NCBI RefSeq assembly: GCF_900187105.1
Contig: NZ_LT906482.1
Span: 1,302,001-1,366,000 of the forward strand
From: Eikenella corrodens
GTDB lineage: Bacteria > Pseudomonadota > Gammaproteobacteria > Burkholderiales > Neisseriaceae
DNA: 64,000 nucleotides
Direction: 5' to 3'
Position 1 is the stretch's first letter. Each line of letters opens with the position of its first letter. Made by a program: the position numbers and the translations under genes. Below are positions 31,531 through 40,605 of this stretch, piece after piece. The notes beneath the pieces were generated by a model, which saw only the letters and a list, made by a program, of their open reading frames with translations, had not been told where the DNA came from and searched no databases.

Positions 31531-32484
31531 TTATTCGTTCATGACCACCACTTTCCCAAATCCGTCCGCGCTTTGCAAAAAGCGGTGGGCTTCGGGAACT
31601 TGCTCCAATGTAAACACGCGTTCAATTAAGATTTTCACATTAAATTGCCGGATATAGTCAAACATCGCATCCAGCTTGGCTTGCGAGACATTGCCCGAAT
31701 AAAAGGCGGTAAGATAGCTGTTGTTTTTGAGTTCGATAATCGGATCAAAATCGCTCACGCACCATATGTTACCAAGCTGCCCTGTATTGCAGACGATGCC
31801 GTGTTCGTTGATGTGGGAGAAAGAATCACGCAAAGTGGCCGGCCCTACCAATTCCAGAATTTTGTCGTAGCGTTGGTCGGTTTGCAGTTTGCCGCCCGCT
31901 TCAGTAATCACTTCGTCAAATCCAACCGCTTGCAAACGGGTAGCTTTGGCAGGATTACGCGTTGAACCGTGCAGTACGATATGCGGAAACTGCGCTTTGA
32001 GCAGCTGTGCAAAGGCTACGCCCACGCCGCTGCCTGCACCACGCACCAGCACGCGATCTTGCGGCGCAATGCGAAGCTGCTGCAATGAGCCGAATGCGGT
32101 GTAGTAGGTTTCGGGAATTGCGGCAAGGGTTGTCCAATCCAAGTCGGTATGAACGGGGTAAATTTGCTCGTTGGGCAGCAACACATATTCGGCGTAGCTG
32201 CCGTCAAAGGCGCGCCCCATTTCGCCCATAATAGAGACGACCTTTTGTCCAACCGCCAGCGCGGGTGTGGAACTTTGCGCCACTTCGCCTACACATTCAA
32301 TGCCCAAAATGCGTGGAAATTGGACAGACGGCGATTTGCCTTCACGCGTGAAAATCTCGGAATGGTTGATGCCGAAGCCTTTGATTCTTACCAGTGACCA
32401 CCCCTCTTTGACATTGGGCGTCGGCACGTCTTGATAAATCAGTTGCTCCGGGCCACCGGCTTGGTAGATTTTTACGACTTTCAT
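31531..32484 (-). CDS. Zinc-independent alcohol dehydrogenase / quinone oxidoreductase (MDR family)
   Basis: The 317-residue protein is of the medium-chain dehydrogenase/reductase superfamily: N-terminal GroES-like fold (LVRIKGFGINHSEIFTREG, ILGIECVGEV) and a nucleotide-binding fold with VLVRGAGSGVGVAFAQLLKAQ (AXXGXXG-type, about 145-165). The structural and catalytic zinc cysteines are missing, so it is closer to quinone oxidoreductases and enoyl reductases. It reads in the same direction as the ABC genes and lies between the ATPase gene and the IS element, which is unusual for an OpuC-type operon. Confidence 0.88.
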   Translation of the reverse strand: MKVVKIYQAGGPEQLIYQDVPTPNVKEGWSLVRIKGFGINHSEIFTREGKSPSVQFPRILGIECVGEVAQSSTPALAVGQKVVSIMGEMGRAFDGSYAEYVLLPNEQIYPVHTDLDWTTLAAIPETYYTAFGSLQQLRIAPQDRVLVRGAGSGVGVAFAQLLKAQFPHIVLHGSTRNPAKATRLQAVGFDEVITEAGGKLQTDQRYDKILELVGPATLRDSFSHINEHGIVCNTGQLGNIWCVSDFDPIIELKNNSYLTAFYSGNVSQAKLDAMFDYIRQFNVKILIERVFTLEQVPEAHRFLQSADGFGKVVVMNE

Positions 32485-32499
32485 GAAGTTTCCTAAGAA

Positions 32500-33226
32500 A
32501 TTATTTGGGGCTGTACTAGATTAGCAGATATGTTATCCTCGAAATATGAAGATAACACACTGCAAATTAAGGAAGAAAGTACAGAAAGAACTGCTCCGCT
32601 TTTTTGTACTCGAAGTTACCGCCCGTTCTGCCGCCGATATTTTGGGTATCCATCCCAATTCGGCAGCCCTGTTCTACCGCAAAATCCGTATGGTCATCAG
32701 CCATCATTTGGCCTTGGCTGCCGATGAGGTTTTCGATGGCTCTGTCGAATTGGACGAAAGCTATTTCGGCGGACGGCGTAAAGGCAGACGTGGTCGCGGT
32801 GCTGCAGGAAAAGTGGTTGTCTTTGGCATTCTGAAACGCAACGGACGGGTCTATACCGTTGTGGTGGATAATGCCAAGTCCGATACTTTGATGCCTGTGA
32901 TCAAACAGGAAATCATGCCGGACAGTATTGTTTATACCGATAGTCTGAGCAGTTACGACAAGTTGGACGTGAGCGGTTTTATCCATTACCGCATCAACCA
33001 TTCCAAGGAATTTGCCGACCGTCAGAACCACATCAACGGCATTGAGAATTTTTGGAATCAGGCGAAACGTGTCTTGCGCAAATACAACGGAATCGATCGC
33101 AAATCTTTCCCGCTGTTCTTGAAAGAATGCGAATTTCGATTTAACTTCGGCACACCGTCCCGGCAGCTTAAAATCCTGCGGGATTGGTGTGGAATTTAGG
33201 GCTAATCTAGTACAGCCCCATTATTT
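32500..33226 (+). mobile_element. Complete IS1595-family element with target duplication
   Basis: The element spans 32507-33219. Perfect 19-bp ends are GGGGCTGTACTAGATTAGC (32507-32525) and its reverse complement GCTAATCTAGTACAGCCCC (33201-33219). ATTATTT flanks both sides (32500-32506 and 33220-33226), 7 bases of the expected 8-bp duplication. It lies 16 nt upstream of the dehydrogenase start, so it has probably changed that gene's expression. Its last 137 bp recur in the chimeric element at 54 kb. Confidence 0.93.
32546..33199 (+). CDS. IS1595-family transposase
   Basis: The 217-residue protein has a helix-turn-helix start (TARSAADILGIHPNSAALFYRKIRMVI, about 26-52) and catalytic blocks VELDESYFGGRRKGRRGRGAAGK, IVYTDSLSSYDKLD and HINGIENFWNQAKRVLRKYNG. 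The C-terminus KSFPLFLKECEFRFNFGTPSRQLKIL is nearly identical to that of the transposase at 53954-54625, although the N-terminal two thirds differ widely. Length and motifs indicate an intact enzyme. Confidence 0.93.
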   Translation: MKITHCKLRKKVQKELLRFFVLEVTARSAADILGIHPNSAALFYRKIRMVISHHLALAADEVFDGSVELDESYFGGRRKGRRGRGAAGKVVVFGILKRNGRVYTVVVDNAKSDTLMPVIKQEIMPDSIVYTDSLSSYDKLDVSGFIHYRINHSKEFADRQNHINGIENFWNQAKRVLRKYNGIDRKSFPLFLKECEFRFNFGTPSRQLKILRDWCGI

Positions 33227-33378
33227 TTACAGGGCGATTGCTGAGAGATGTGTTAGCTTCGCAGAAACTTGCCCCGCGTCGTTTTCAGGTAGCCCGAAGG
33301 CCATCTGAAAACTCGGGAGAGAGGGTGTGCAGGCTGCTTTTGGGCTTTCAGGCTACCTGAAAACACTCCCTGCCGGTT

Positions 33379-34896
33379 TCACTTTCCTAACAACCCATTT
33401 TTCTCCAAATAATCCCGCGCCACGTTTTCCGCGCTTTCGCCTTGCACTTTCACGCGGTAGTTCATTTCGCTCATTTCCGCTTCGCTGATTTTGCCGGCCA
33501 AGCGGTTCAGCGCGGCCACGATTTGCGGATTCTTCGTGGCAAATTCCGCTTTCATCAGCGGTGCGCCCTGATAGGCGGGGAACAGGGCGATATCGTCTTT
33601 CAGCAGGCGCAGCTGGTATTGCTTCAATTCGGCGTCGGTGGAGAAGGCTTCCACCAAGTCGATTTTGTCATTCAACAATGCCATATAACGTAAGGCTGGT
33701 TCCAAGCTGACAATATGTTTTAGCGTGATACCGGCTGCCTGCATGCCTTTGTAGCCGTCCGCCCGGTCGGTAAACTCCAGTGAAAAACCTGCTCGGATAT
33801 CGGGTGCAGCCTGCTTTAAGTCGCTGATGGCATTCAATTGGTGCGCCGCGCCGTAACTTTCTTTGACCGCCAACGCATAAGTGTTCTGATAAGACATTGG
33901 TGGTAGAAACTCTAACTGATATTGTTCCGCCAATAATTGTTTGCCCCGTTGATAGGTTTCATCTGGCGACAGATGGCGGTTTTTCTGCTCGGGCGGCACT
34001 TGCACCAAGGTTTCCAGCACCGTGCCGGTAAATTCAGGGTAAATGTCGATTTCACCACTATTCAGTGCGTTAAACAGGAACGTGGTTTTGCCGAAATTAG
34101 GTTTGACTGTAACCTTGATATTCGGATTTTCACGTTCAATCAATAATTTATACATATTAATCAGAATATCAGGCTCGCTGCCCATTTTGCCGGCAATCAC
34201 TACGTTTTTTGTGGCAGGTGTAAATGAAATCTGCGACAGGCCGAGTGCGCCAAAGCCCACAGCCAATGCAAGAATCATCGGCAACTTGCGCCGCGATTTC
34301 TGCAACAGGCCAATGATGCCGCTCACGCCGACCGCCAGCAGCGCGGAGAGCAATGCGCCGGTAAACGTCATCGTCATGTTGTTTCGGTCGATGCCGAGCA
34401 GAATCAGGTTACCCAAGCCGCCTGCGCCGATTAACGCAGCAAGAGTTGCTGTGCCGACAATCAGCACCGCCGCCGTGCGAATGCCCGAAATCATGGCAGG
34501 CAAAGCCATCGGCAGCTCAATCCGCCACAGCGACTGCCAACGCGACAGCCCGAATGCGGTGTACGCATCTTGAATCGATTGGTCGATTTGGGTCAGCCCC
34601 AAATAGGTATTTTGAAAAATCGGCAACAGCGCGTATAGCGTGAGCGCAATCAAGACGGGCGGCGAACCGATGCCGACAAATGGAATCAGCAAGCCCAGCA
34701 GCGCCAAAGACGGGATGGTTTGCAATATATTGGTGAACTGCAATACCGCTTCCGCTGCCCGCTGTCTGCGCGCAAACAACACGGCGGCAGGCACGGCAAT
34801 GGCCACTGCCGCGAGCAAAGCTAGTCCGGAGAGCCATAAATGTGTGAGCAGCATTTGCCAGAGTTCTGCGGGGGAGAAGGGGAGGGATGTGGGCAT
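33379..34896 (-). CDS. Osmoprotectant ABC transporter permease fused to substrate-binding domain
   Basis: The 505-residue protein joins two functions. Residues 1-215 are a permease with about six membrane segments and the conserved stretch FTNILQTIPSLALLGLLIP ... AYTAFGLSRWQSLWRIELPMALPAMISGIRTAAVLIVG. Residues about 230-505 are an OpuAC-type binding domain (IAGKMGSEPDILINMYKLLIE, NSGEIDIYPEFTGTVLE). Such fusions import glycine betaine, choline or related compounds. The ATPase partner is at 30634-31458, on the same strand but now separated by an IS and a dehydrogenase gene. Kingella-type DUS copies flank it at 33328 and 34989-35028. Confidence 0.92.
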   Translation of the reverse strand: MPTSLPFSPAELWQMLLTHLWLSGLALLAAVAIAVPAAVLFARRQRAAEAVLQFTNILQTIPSLALLGLLIPFVGIGSPPVLIALTLYALLPIFQNTYLGLTQIDQSIQDAYTAFGLSRWQSLWRIELPMALPAMISGIRTAAVLIVGTATLAALIGAGGLGNLILLGIDRNNMTMTFTGALLSALLAVGVSGIIGLLQKSRRKLPMILALAVGFGALGLSQISFTPATKNVVIAGKMGSEPDILINMYKLLIERENPNIKVTVKPNFGKTTFLFNALNSGEIDIYPEFTGTVLETLVQVPPEQKNRHLSPDETYQRGKQLLAEQYQLEFLPPMSYQNTYALAVKESYGAAHQLNAISDLKQAAPDIRAGFSLEFTDRADGYKGMQAAGITLKHIVSLEPALRYMALLNDKIDLVEAFSTDAELKQYQLRLLKDDIALFPAYQGAPLMKAEFATKNPQIVAALNRLAGKISEAEMSEMNYRVKVQGESAENVARDYLEKNGLLGK

Positions 34897-34984
34897 GGGG
34901 TTTGACCGTGTTGATGGTTAGTGAATTGAATGGTATAGGGGTTTTTGGGATGTGGCAAGGAATGGCGGCGAGAAGGCGGAGGTG

Positions 34985-35032
34985 GGAAAAGCAGCCTGCA
35001 CTTTGCGAATTTGAAGTGCAGGCTGCTTTCTG
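34985..35032 (-). terminator. Inverted Kingella-type DUS pair
   Basis: AAGCAGCCTGCA (34989-35000) and TGCAGGCTGCTT (35017-35028), extended by CTTT/AAGT-type pairing around the loop. It would end transcription from the gene at 35088-35489. Confidence 0.7.
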
Positions 35033-35087
35033 GTTTTCAGGTAGCCTTTATTAGGCGATATAGGCTTTATCTACGCGTTTCTCTTTG

Positions 35088-35489
35088 CTATTCAAACATC
35101 CCCAGCACCTCTCCCAACAGTTCGACGCGCCATGTTTCGTTGGCGGGATTGTTCAGCGCGGCAGTGAGGGCGGCATATGCTTTTTCTGCGCGTACACCTT
35201 CTATTTTTTCAATTTTATCGAGAATGCCCGCTGCTTCATGCGCCATTTCGAAATTGCCATCAATCAGCCAGCCGATGGCTTTTTCAAACAAAGGCTTCGC
35301 CGGATAGTTTGCCAATGCATAAATCAGCGTACCGCGAACTTTGGCATATTCCGCGCTGTTTAGTGCGGCCAAAATCAAAGGGTAGATTTCCCGATTGCGT
35401 TGTTCGGCAAGGTCTAAAATCATTGGGATTTTGTCCCGCAGCGGGGTTTGTGGATTTTTGATTTGTTCAATCAATTCGTTATTGTTCAT
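35088..35489 (-). CDS. HEAT-repeat-like small helical protein
   Basis: The 133-residue protein (start MNNNELIEQIKN, ATG at 35487-35489) is all helical in appearance, with repeating patterns IYPLILAALNSAEYAKVRGTLIYALANYPAK and FEKAIGWLIDGNFEMAHEAAGILDKIEK, resembling HEAT-like repeats. Such proteins usually act as binding scaffolds. No catalytic motif is visible. It lies downstream of ubiD on the same strand with a 77-nt gap. Function unknown. Confidence 0.65.
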   Translation of the reverse strand: MNNNELIEQIKNPQTPLRDKIPMILDLAEQRNREIYPLILAALNSAEYAKVRGTLIYALANYPAKPLFEKAIGWLIDGNFEMAHEAAGILDKIEKIEGVRAEKAYAALTAALNNPANETWRVELLGEVLGMFE

Positions 35490-35566
35490 TTTATTTCCCA
35501 AGCCGATCCTTCAGCATGGCAAAGTCTACCTAAAAAGTCCCCAAATGCCCGGCAAGATTCAGTCCC

Positions 35567-37045
35567 TTACAACCCCAATTCCCTCCAAATCTCATCAATC
35601 TTAGCCGTAACCGCAGGGTCTTTTTTGATTACCCGTCCCCATTCTCGGTCGGTTTCGCCCGGCCATTTGTTGGTTGCGTCCAAGCCCATTTTGCCGCCGA
35701 GTCCGCTGACGGGGCTGGCGAAGTCGAGATAGTCGATGGGCGTGTTTTCCACCAACACAGTGTCGCGCACGGGGTCCATGCGCGTGGTTACAGCCCAGAT
35801 GACTTCTTTCCAGTCGCGCACGTTCACATCATCATCGACCACGATGATGAATTTGGTGTACATAAACTGTCGCAGGAACGACCAGCAGCCCATCATCACG
35901 CGCTTGGCGTGTCCGGTGTACTGTTTTTTCATGCTGACCACCGCCATGCGGTAGGAACAGCCTTCGGGCGGCAGGTAGAAATCGGTGATTTCGGGGAACT
36001 GCTTTTGCAAGAGCGGTACGAACACTTCATTCAACGCCACGCCCAAAACGGCAGGTTCATCGGGCGGTTTGCCCGTGTAGGTGGAGTGGTAAATCGGGTT
36101 TTCGCGCATGGTGATGCGTTCGACCGTGAACATGGGGAAATGGTCCTGCTCGTTGTAATAGCCCGTGTGGTCGCCGTACGGGCCTTCCAACGCGGTTTCG
36201 TTCGGATGGATGACACCTTCCAGCACGATTTCAGCGCGTGCAGGCACTTGCAAATCGTTGCCGATACATTTCACCAGTTCCGTCCGTGAACCGCGCAGTA
36301 ATCCGGCAAACTGGTATTCGCTCAAAGTATCGGGAACGGGCGTTACCGTGCCCAAAATGGTGGCGGGGTCGCAACCGAGCACGACGGCGACGGGATACGG
36401 CGTATCGGGATTGAGTTTGCGGAACTCCTGATAATCCAACGCGCCGCCACGATGCGACAGCCAGCGCATAATCAGCTTGTTTCTGCCGATGAGTTGCTGG
36501 CGGTAAATGCCGAGGTTCTGGCGTTTTTTGTGCGGCCCGCGCGTGACGGTCAAGCCCCATGTTACCAGCGGAGCAACGTCTTCCGGCCAGCAATGCTGAA
36601 TAGGAAGTTTATATAAATCAACGTTTTCACCTTCCCACACGATTTCCTGACACGGCGCGTTTTTCACCACGTTCGGCGCCATGCTCCAAATGTCTTTCAG
36701 CAGCGGCAGCTTGGAAAACGCGTCTTTAATGCCTTTGGGCGGTTCGGGTTCTTTCAAATACGCCAGCGTCTGCCCGATTTCGCGCAGCTTGGACACGCTG
36801 TCCGCACCCATGCCCATCGCCACACGTTCGGGCGTGCCGAACAGGTTCGCCAACACGGGATAATCGTAGCGCGTACCGTCGGGCTTAATCGGATTTTCAA
36901 ACAGCAACGCCGGCCCTTCGGCACGCAGCACGCGGTCGGCGATTTCGGTCATTTCCAAATGCGGGGAAACGGGATGCACGACGCGCTTGAGTTTGCCCTG
37001 CTGCTCGAGCATGGCGATGAAGTCGCGTAGGTCTTTGTATTTCAT
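35567..37045 (-). CDS. ubiD: 4-hydroxy-3-polyprenylbenzoate decarboxylase
   Basis: UbiD removes the carboxyl group in ubiquinone biosynthesis using prenylated FMN. The 492-residue length is right. The N-terminus [22 protein letters not shown] and the core [50 protein letters not shown] carry the cofactor- and metal-binding region, and the conserved [17 protein letters not shown] follows. UbiX, which supplies the cofactor, is not in the window. The gene has its own terminator-like DUS pair upstream toward pth. Confidence 0.97.
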   Translation of the reverse strand: MKYKDLRDFIAMLEQQGKLKRVVHPVSPHLEMTEIADRVLRAEGPALLFENPIKPDGTRYDYPVLANLFGTPERVAMGMGADSVSKLREIGQTLAYLKEPEPPKGIKDAFSKLPLLKDIWSMAPNVVKNAPCQEIVWEGENVDLYKLPIQHCWPEDVAPLVTWGLTVTRGPHKKRQNLGIYRQQLIGRNKLIMRWLSHRGGALDYQEFRKLNPDTPYPVAVVLGCDPATILGTVTPVPDTLSEYQFAGLLRGSRTELVKCIGNDLQVPARAEIVLEGVIHPNETALEGPYGDHTGYYNEQDHFPMFTVERITMRENPIYHSTYTGKPPDEPAVLGVALNEVFVPLLQKQFPEITDFYLPPEGCSYRMAVVSMKKQYTGHAKRVMMGCWSFLRQFMYTKFIIVVDDDVNVRDWKEVIWAVTTRMDPVRDTVLVENTPIDYLDFASPVSGLGGKMGLDATNKWPGETDREWGRVIKKDPAVTAKIDEIWRELGL

Positions 37046-37062
37046 TGGGTTACTTTCTAATT

Positions 37063-37106
37063 TAAGGCTACCTGAAAATGTGGATGGCGTTTCAGGTAGC
37101 CTTTAT
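37063..37106 (-). terminator. Inverted DUS pair downstream of pth
   Basis: AGGCTACCTGAA (37065-37076) and TTCAGGTAGCCT (37091-37102) lie between the pth stop (37110) and the ubiD start. Confidence 0.6.
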
Positions 37107-37109
37107 AGC

Positions 37110-37682
37110 CTATTTCCCGTGCAACACCCGCTGGGCGGCTTCGATTTTGCCGGCGAGGATGTCAGGCAGGGTGGCGATGGATTTGTCGATGGCGTCTTCG
37201 ATCAGTTCCTTTTCTTCGCGGCGGGGTTTTTTCAGCACGTAGTTCACGACTTCGTTACGGTCGCCGGGGTGGCCGATGCCCAGGCGCAGGCGGTAGAAGT
37301 CGGGGCTGCCGAGGCGGGCTTGGATGTCTTTGAGGCCGTTGTGGCCGCCGTTGCCGCCGCCGAGTTTGAATTTGATGCGGCCGGGTTCGAGGTCGAGTTC
37401 GTCGTGGATGACGAGGATTTCTTGCGGCTGGATTTTATAAAACGAGGCAACGGCCTGCACGGATTGGCCGGAGAGGTTCATATAGGTTTGCGGCTTGAGC
37501 AGGCGGATTTCGCCGCTGGGGCGGGTGCTGCGGATGAGGTGGCCGAAGAATTTCCTGTCGTCTTGCCAATGGCTGTGCCATTGCTGGGCGAGTTGGTCGA
37601 GCAGCCAGAAGCCGGCGTTGTGGCGGGTGTCTTCGTATTCGGGGCCGGGGTTGCCGAGGCCGACGATGAGTTTGATGGGCAT
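37110..37682 (-). CDS. pth: Peptidyl-tRNA hydrolase
   Basis: Pth releases tRNA from peptidyl-tRNAs that drop off the ribosome. The 190-residue protein has the family signature [27 protein letters not shown] (His21 as catalytic residue), the [13 protein letters not shown] stretch, [30 protein letters not shown] with the catalytic Asp, and [20 protein letters not shown]. It precedes a DUS hairpin and is followed upstream by zapE on the same strand. Confidence 0.98.
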   Translation of the reverse strand: MPIKLIVGLGNPGPEYEDTRHNAGFWLLDQLAQQWHSHWQDDRKFFGHLIRSTRPSGEIRLLKPQTYMNLSGQSVQAVASFYKIQPQEILVIHDELDLEPGRIKFKLGGGNGGHNGLKDIQARLGSPDFYRLRLGIGHPGDRNEVVNYVLKKPRREEKELIEDAIDKSIATLPDILAGKIEAAQRVLHGK

Positions 37683-37751
37683 GGGTTTTCCTTGTTGGTT
37701 CAGGCTACCTGAAAAAGAGTGGGCTGTTTTGGCGTGGCTGAAGCTGCGCTT

Positions 37752-38885
37752 TCAGGTAGCCTCTTTGTCTAGTGTGAGGTGCGGCAGGGCGAGGTAGGCT
37801 TCGGACTGCATTTCGGTGAGGCGGCTGGCGCTGCGCACGAATTCGTTGGCGAAGTCGCCGTGGGTATAGATTTGTTCGGGCGGCAAGGCGAGGCTGGCGC
37901 TGAGTTTGACGCGGTAGTCGTAGAGTACGTCGATGAGCCAGGTGAGGCGGCGGGCTTCGGCGCGTTCGGTTTCGTTGAGCTGCGGGATGTGTGAGACGAA
38001 AATCATGCGGCTGGTTTCGGCCAGGGCGAGGTAGTCTGCTTGGGAGCGGGGGCCGCGGCACAGGGCGTCGAAATGGAACCACAATACGCCGTCGGCCTGG
38101 CCTTGGGTGGGGATTTCGCGGCCGAGCAGGGGCAGGCTGCCGGGCAGGGGGGCTTGGCCGGTGTGGCGCTCGAACAGGGCGGCGAGCTGGGCTTCGCTTG
38201 CGGCATCGTCGGGGATGAAGAAGATGTCGGCGGGGCTGAGGCTGCGTTGGCGGTAGTCTTGGCCGCCGTCCACGTTGAGGATGTCGAGGCTTTTTTCGAG
38301 CAGGGCGATGGTGGGCAGGAAGCTGCTGCGGTTTTGGCCTTGCGGGTAGAGCCCGGCCGGCTCGTAGTTGGAGGTAGCGACGAGCACTACGCCTTCGGCC
38401 AGCAGGCCTTCGAGCAGGCGGCCGAGAATCATGGCGTCGGCGATGTCGCTCACGTGGAATTCGTCGAAGCAGAGGATTTGGGCATCGCGGGCGATGTCGC
38501 GGGCCACGGCTTGCAGGGGGTTGGCTTGGTTTTTGTGTTCGCGCATGCGGCGGTGGGCTTCGGCCATGAAGGCGTGGAAGTGCACGCGGCGGGCGGTGCC
38601 GGGCGGCAGGCAGCCGTGGAAGGCGTCCATCAGGAAGCTTTTGCCGCGCCCGACGCCGCCGTAGAAATAGAGGCCTTTAGGCGGCTGGGCTTTTTTGCCG
38701 AAGAGTTTGCCCAGCAGGCGGCCGCGCTGTTGGTGGTGGGCCTTGAGCTCGTGCCAGAGCTGGTCGAGGCGGCGGATGGCGGTTTCTTGGGCGGCATCGC
38801 GGATGAAGCCGAGCTGCTTGGACGCGGCCTGATACCAGCTCAGGGGGCTGTGGCCGGCGAAGGGGGGCGGGGTGAATGTGGTCAT
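37752..38885 (-). CDS. zapE: Cell division protein ZapE (AFG1-like ATPase)
   Basis: ZapE is a P-loop ATPase that acts on the Z ring in E. coli; mitochondrial AFG1/LACE1 is its relative. The 377-residue protein has Walker A GGVGRGKS (76-83), Walker B ILCFDEFHVSDIADAMILGRLLEGL, VATSNYEPAGLYPQG and the C-terminal FVSHIPQL...ARRLTWLIDVLYDYRVKLSASL. The reading frame ends LTLDKEAT-stop, where GAG GCT ACC TGA is supplied by a DUS at 37751-37762, so the uptake sequence provides the stop codon. Confidence 0.96.
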   Translation of the reverse strand: MTTFTPPPFAGHSPLSWYQAASKQLGFIRDAAQETAIRRLDQLWHELKAHHQQRGRLLGKLFGKKAQPPKGLYFYGGVGRGKSFLMDAFHGCLPPGTARRVHFHAFMAEAHRRMREHKNQANPLQAVARDIARDAQILCFDEFHVSDIADAMILGRLLEGLLAEGVVLVATSNYEPAGLYPQGQNRSSFLPTIALLEKSLDILNVDGGQDYRQRSLSPADIFFIPDDAASEAQLAALFERHTGQAPLPGSLPLLGREIPTQGQADGVLWFHFDALCRGPRSQADYLALAETSRMIFVSHIPQLNETERAEARRLTWLIDVLYDYRVKLSASLALPPEQIYTHGDFANEFVRSASRLTEMQSEAYLALPHLTLDKEAT

Positions 38886-39251
38886 GATGTGTGTTTGGAG
38901 GGTTTCAGGTAGCCTTTATATCGAAAATGCTGCTTACTTCCTACGCCGTTGGTTGTTGCCCGGCATGGAAATAAGTGTTTCCGCTATAGGAGGCGGGATG
39001 GATGAAAAACTGCGCTATTGTGCCTGATATGGCGGGGGATGAACAGGTGTGATCGGGCGGGGAAGCGGACGGGCTATGGCTGAAATGCCTCGTTTTCATA
39101 TCGCGTTGGCTTAACTTGCCGTGCTGGCTGCGGTGCGCTGCTTGGGATGAAGAAATCATTATTCAGGCTATAGATAGCCGCCAGATTGAAGGCTACCTGA
39201 AAATCTTTATTCGTTTTCAGGTAGCCTTTTGTATGCTGCACTGCGTTGGGC
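38886..39251. other. Intergenic region between zapE and metZ
   Basis: No gene is supported in this 366-nt stretch. It contains a DUS near 38903 and an inverted DUS pair at 39188-39231 (39190-39201 and 39216-39227) that can terminate metZ transcription. Confidence 0.6.
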
Positions 39252-40430
39252 TTAGCGGATGCTTTCCAATGCCTGTTGCAAGTCGGCAATCAGATCGGCG
39301 GTGTCTTCTAGGCCGATAGATAGGCGGATGAGGCCTTCGCGGATGCCGGCTTCGAGTTTGGCTTGGGGCTCGAGGCGGCAGTGGGTGGTAGTCCAAGGGT
39401 GGGTGATGGTGGAGCGTACGTCGCCGAGGTTGGCAGTTTTGGAGAAGACTTTAACGCGGTCGATCACTTGCCAGGCGGCGCTCTGCCCGCCTTTGAGCTC
39501 GAAGGCCACCACGATGCCGCCGCCGGATTGCTGCTTGGCGGAAAGCGCGGCTTGAGGATGGTTGGGCAGGCCGCTGTAATACACTTTGGCCACTTCGCTG
39601 CGTTTTTCCAGCCATTCGGCCACAGCCTGCGCCTGGGCGCTTTGTTTTTCGACCCGCAGCGGCAGGGTTTCGCAGCCGGAGAGCAGCACCCAGGCGTTGA
39701 ACGGGGAGAGCAAAAGGCCGGCGGAGTTGGTGTACATCGCCACTTTTTCCATCAGCTCTGCGCGGCCGCACACCACGCCGCCCATCACGCGGCCGTGGCC
39801 GTCGATGGCTTTGGTGGCGGATTGCACGGACAAGTCGGCGCCGAATTTGAGCGGCTGCTGCAGGGCGGGGGAGCAGAAGCAATTGTCTACAGTGAGCAGG
39901 GCGCCGTTGCTGTGGGCGATTTCGGCCAGCGCGGCGATGTCGGCAACTTCGTTGAGCGGGTTGGACGGGGTTTCCACAAACAGCATTTTGGTGTTGGGCT
40001 TCACGGCGGCGCGCCAGGCGGCGGGGTCGGTTTGCGGCACGAGGGTAACTTCGATGCCGAAACGGGTGATGTGGTTTTGGATAAAGCCCAGGGTGGTGCC
40101 GAACAGGCTGCGGCTGGTGACGAGGTGGTCGCCGGCGGAGAGGAAAGTGAGCAGGGAGGCTTGGATGGCGGCCATGCCGGTGCCGGTGGCGATACCGGCT
40201 TCGCCGCCTTCGAGCAGGGCGATGCGGCGGGCAAAGGCGGAAACGGTGGGGTTGGCGGTGCGCGAGTAGGTGAAGCCGGGTTTTCTGTGGGCAAACAAAT
40301 CGGCGCCGTCGGCGGCGGAATCAAACATGAAGCTGCTGGTGAGGAACAGGGCTTGGTTGTGTTCGTTGTAGTCGGTTTGCTCTTTGGCGCCGCGGATGGC
40401 GAGGGTTTGCGGATGAAGCGGTTGGGTCAT
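39252..40430 (-). CDS. metZ: O-succinylhomoserine sulfhydrylase
   Basis: MetZ makes homocysteine from O-succinylhomoserine and sulfide with PLP, in methionine biosynthesis. The start MTQPLHPQTLAIRG (ATG at 40428-40430) was chosen over an upstream ATG inside a DUS. The 392-residue protein has FTYSRTANPTVSAFARRIALLEGGEAGIATGTGMAA, VDNCFCSPALQQPLKFGADLSVQSATKAIDGHGRVMGG (PLP lysine in SATK) and LGDVRSTITHPWTTTHCRLEP. The trans-sulfuration enzymes MetB and MetC are close relatives; the sequence fits MetZ best. Confidence 0.93.
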   Translation of the reverse strand: MTQPLHPQTLAIRGAKEQTDYNEHNQALFLTSSFMFDSAADGADLFAHRKPGFTYSRTANPTVSAFARRIALLEGGEAGIATGTGMAAIQASLLTFLSAGDHLVTSRSLFGTTLGFIQNHITRFGIEVTLVPQTDPAAWRAAVKPNTKMLFVETPSNPLNEVADIAALAEIAHSNGALLTVDNCFCSPALQQPLKFGADLSVQSATKAIDGHGRVMGGVVCGRAELMEKVAMYTNSAGLLLSPFNAWVLLSGCETLPLRVEKQSAQAQAVAEWLEKRSEVAKVYYSGLPNHPQAALSAKQQSGGGIVVAFELKGGQSAAWQVIDRVKVFSKTANLGDVRSTITHPWTTTHCRLEPQAKLEAGIREGLIRLSIGLEDTADLIADLQQALESIR

Positions 40431-40467
40431 GGTGTCTTTTCCAAGTGAATGAATAGGGAGGATGGGG

Positions 40468-40510
40468 TTTTCAGGTAGCCTCAATTCTGCCTGATCAGGC
40501 TACCTGAAAA
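40468..40510. repeat. Inverted DUS pair upstream of metZ
   Basis: TTCAGGTAGCCT (40470-40481) and AGGCTACCTGAA (40497-40508) lie between the metZ start and the TSUP gene's stop; on the minus strand they could end TSUP transcription. Confidence 0.6.
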
Positions 40511-40605
40511 GCAATTTTCGTGCGGTTGGAAACACGATAGCAAATAAACAATGCGATAAACGGCCTTAAGCATACTCTTTTTGCCTGCCGCCGGAAACCC
40601 GCTGC

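Noticed and set aside
39363-40448. 361-residue plus-strand frame
   Set aside because: It is antisense to metZ and rich in Gly, Ala and Val; metZ has all the family motifs.
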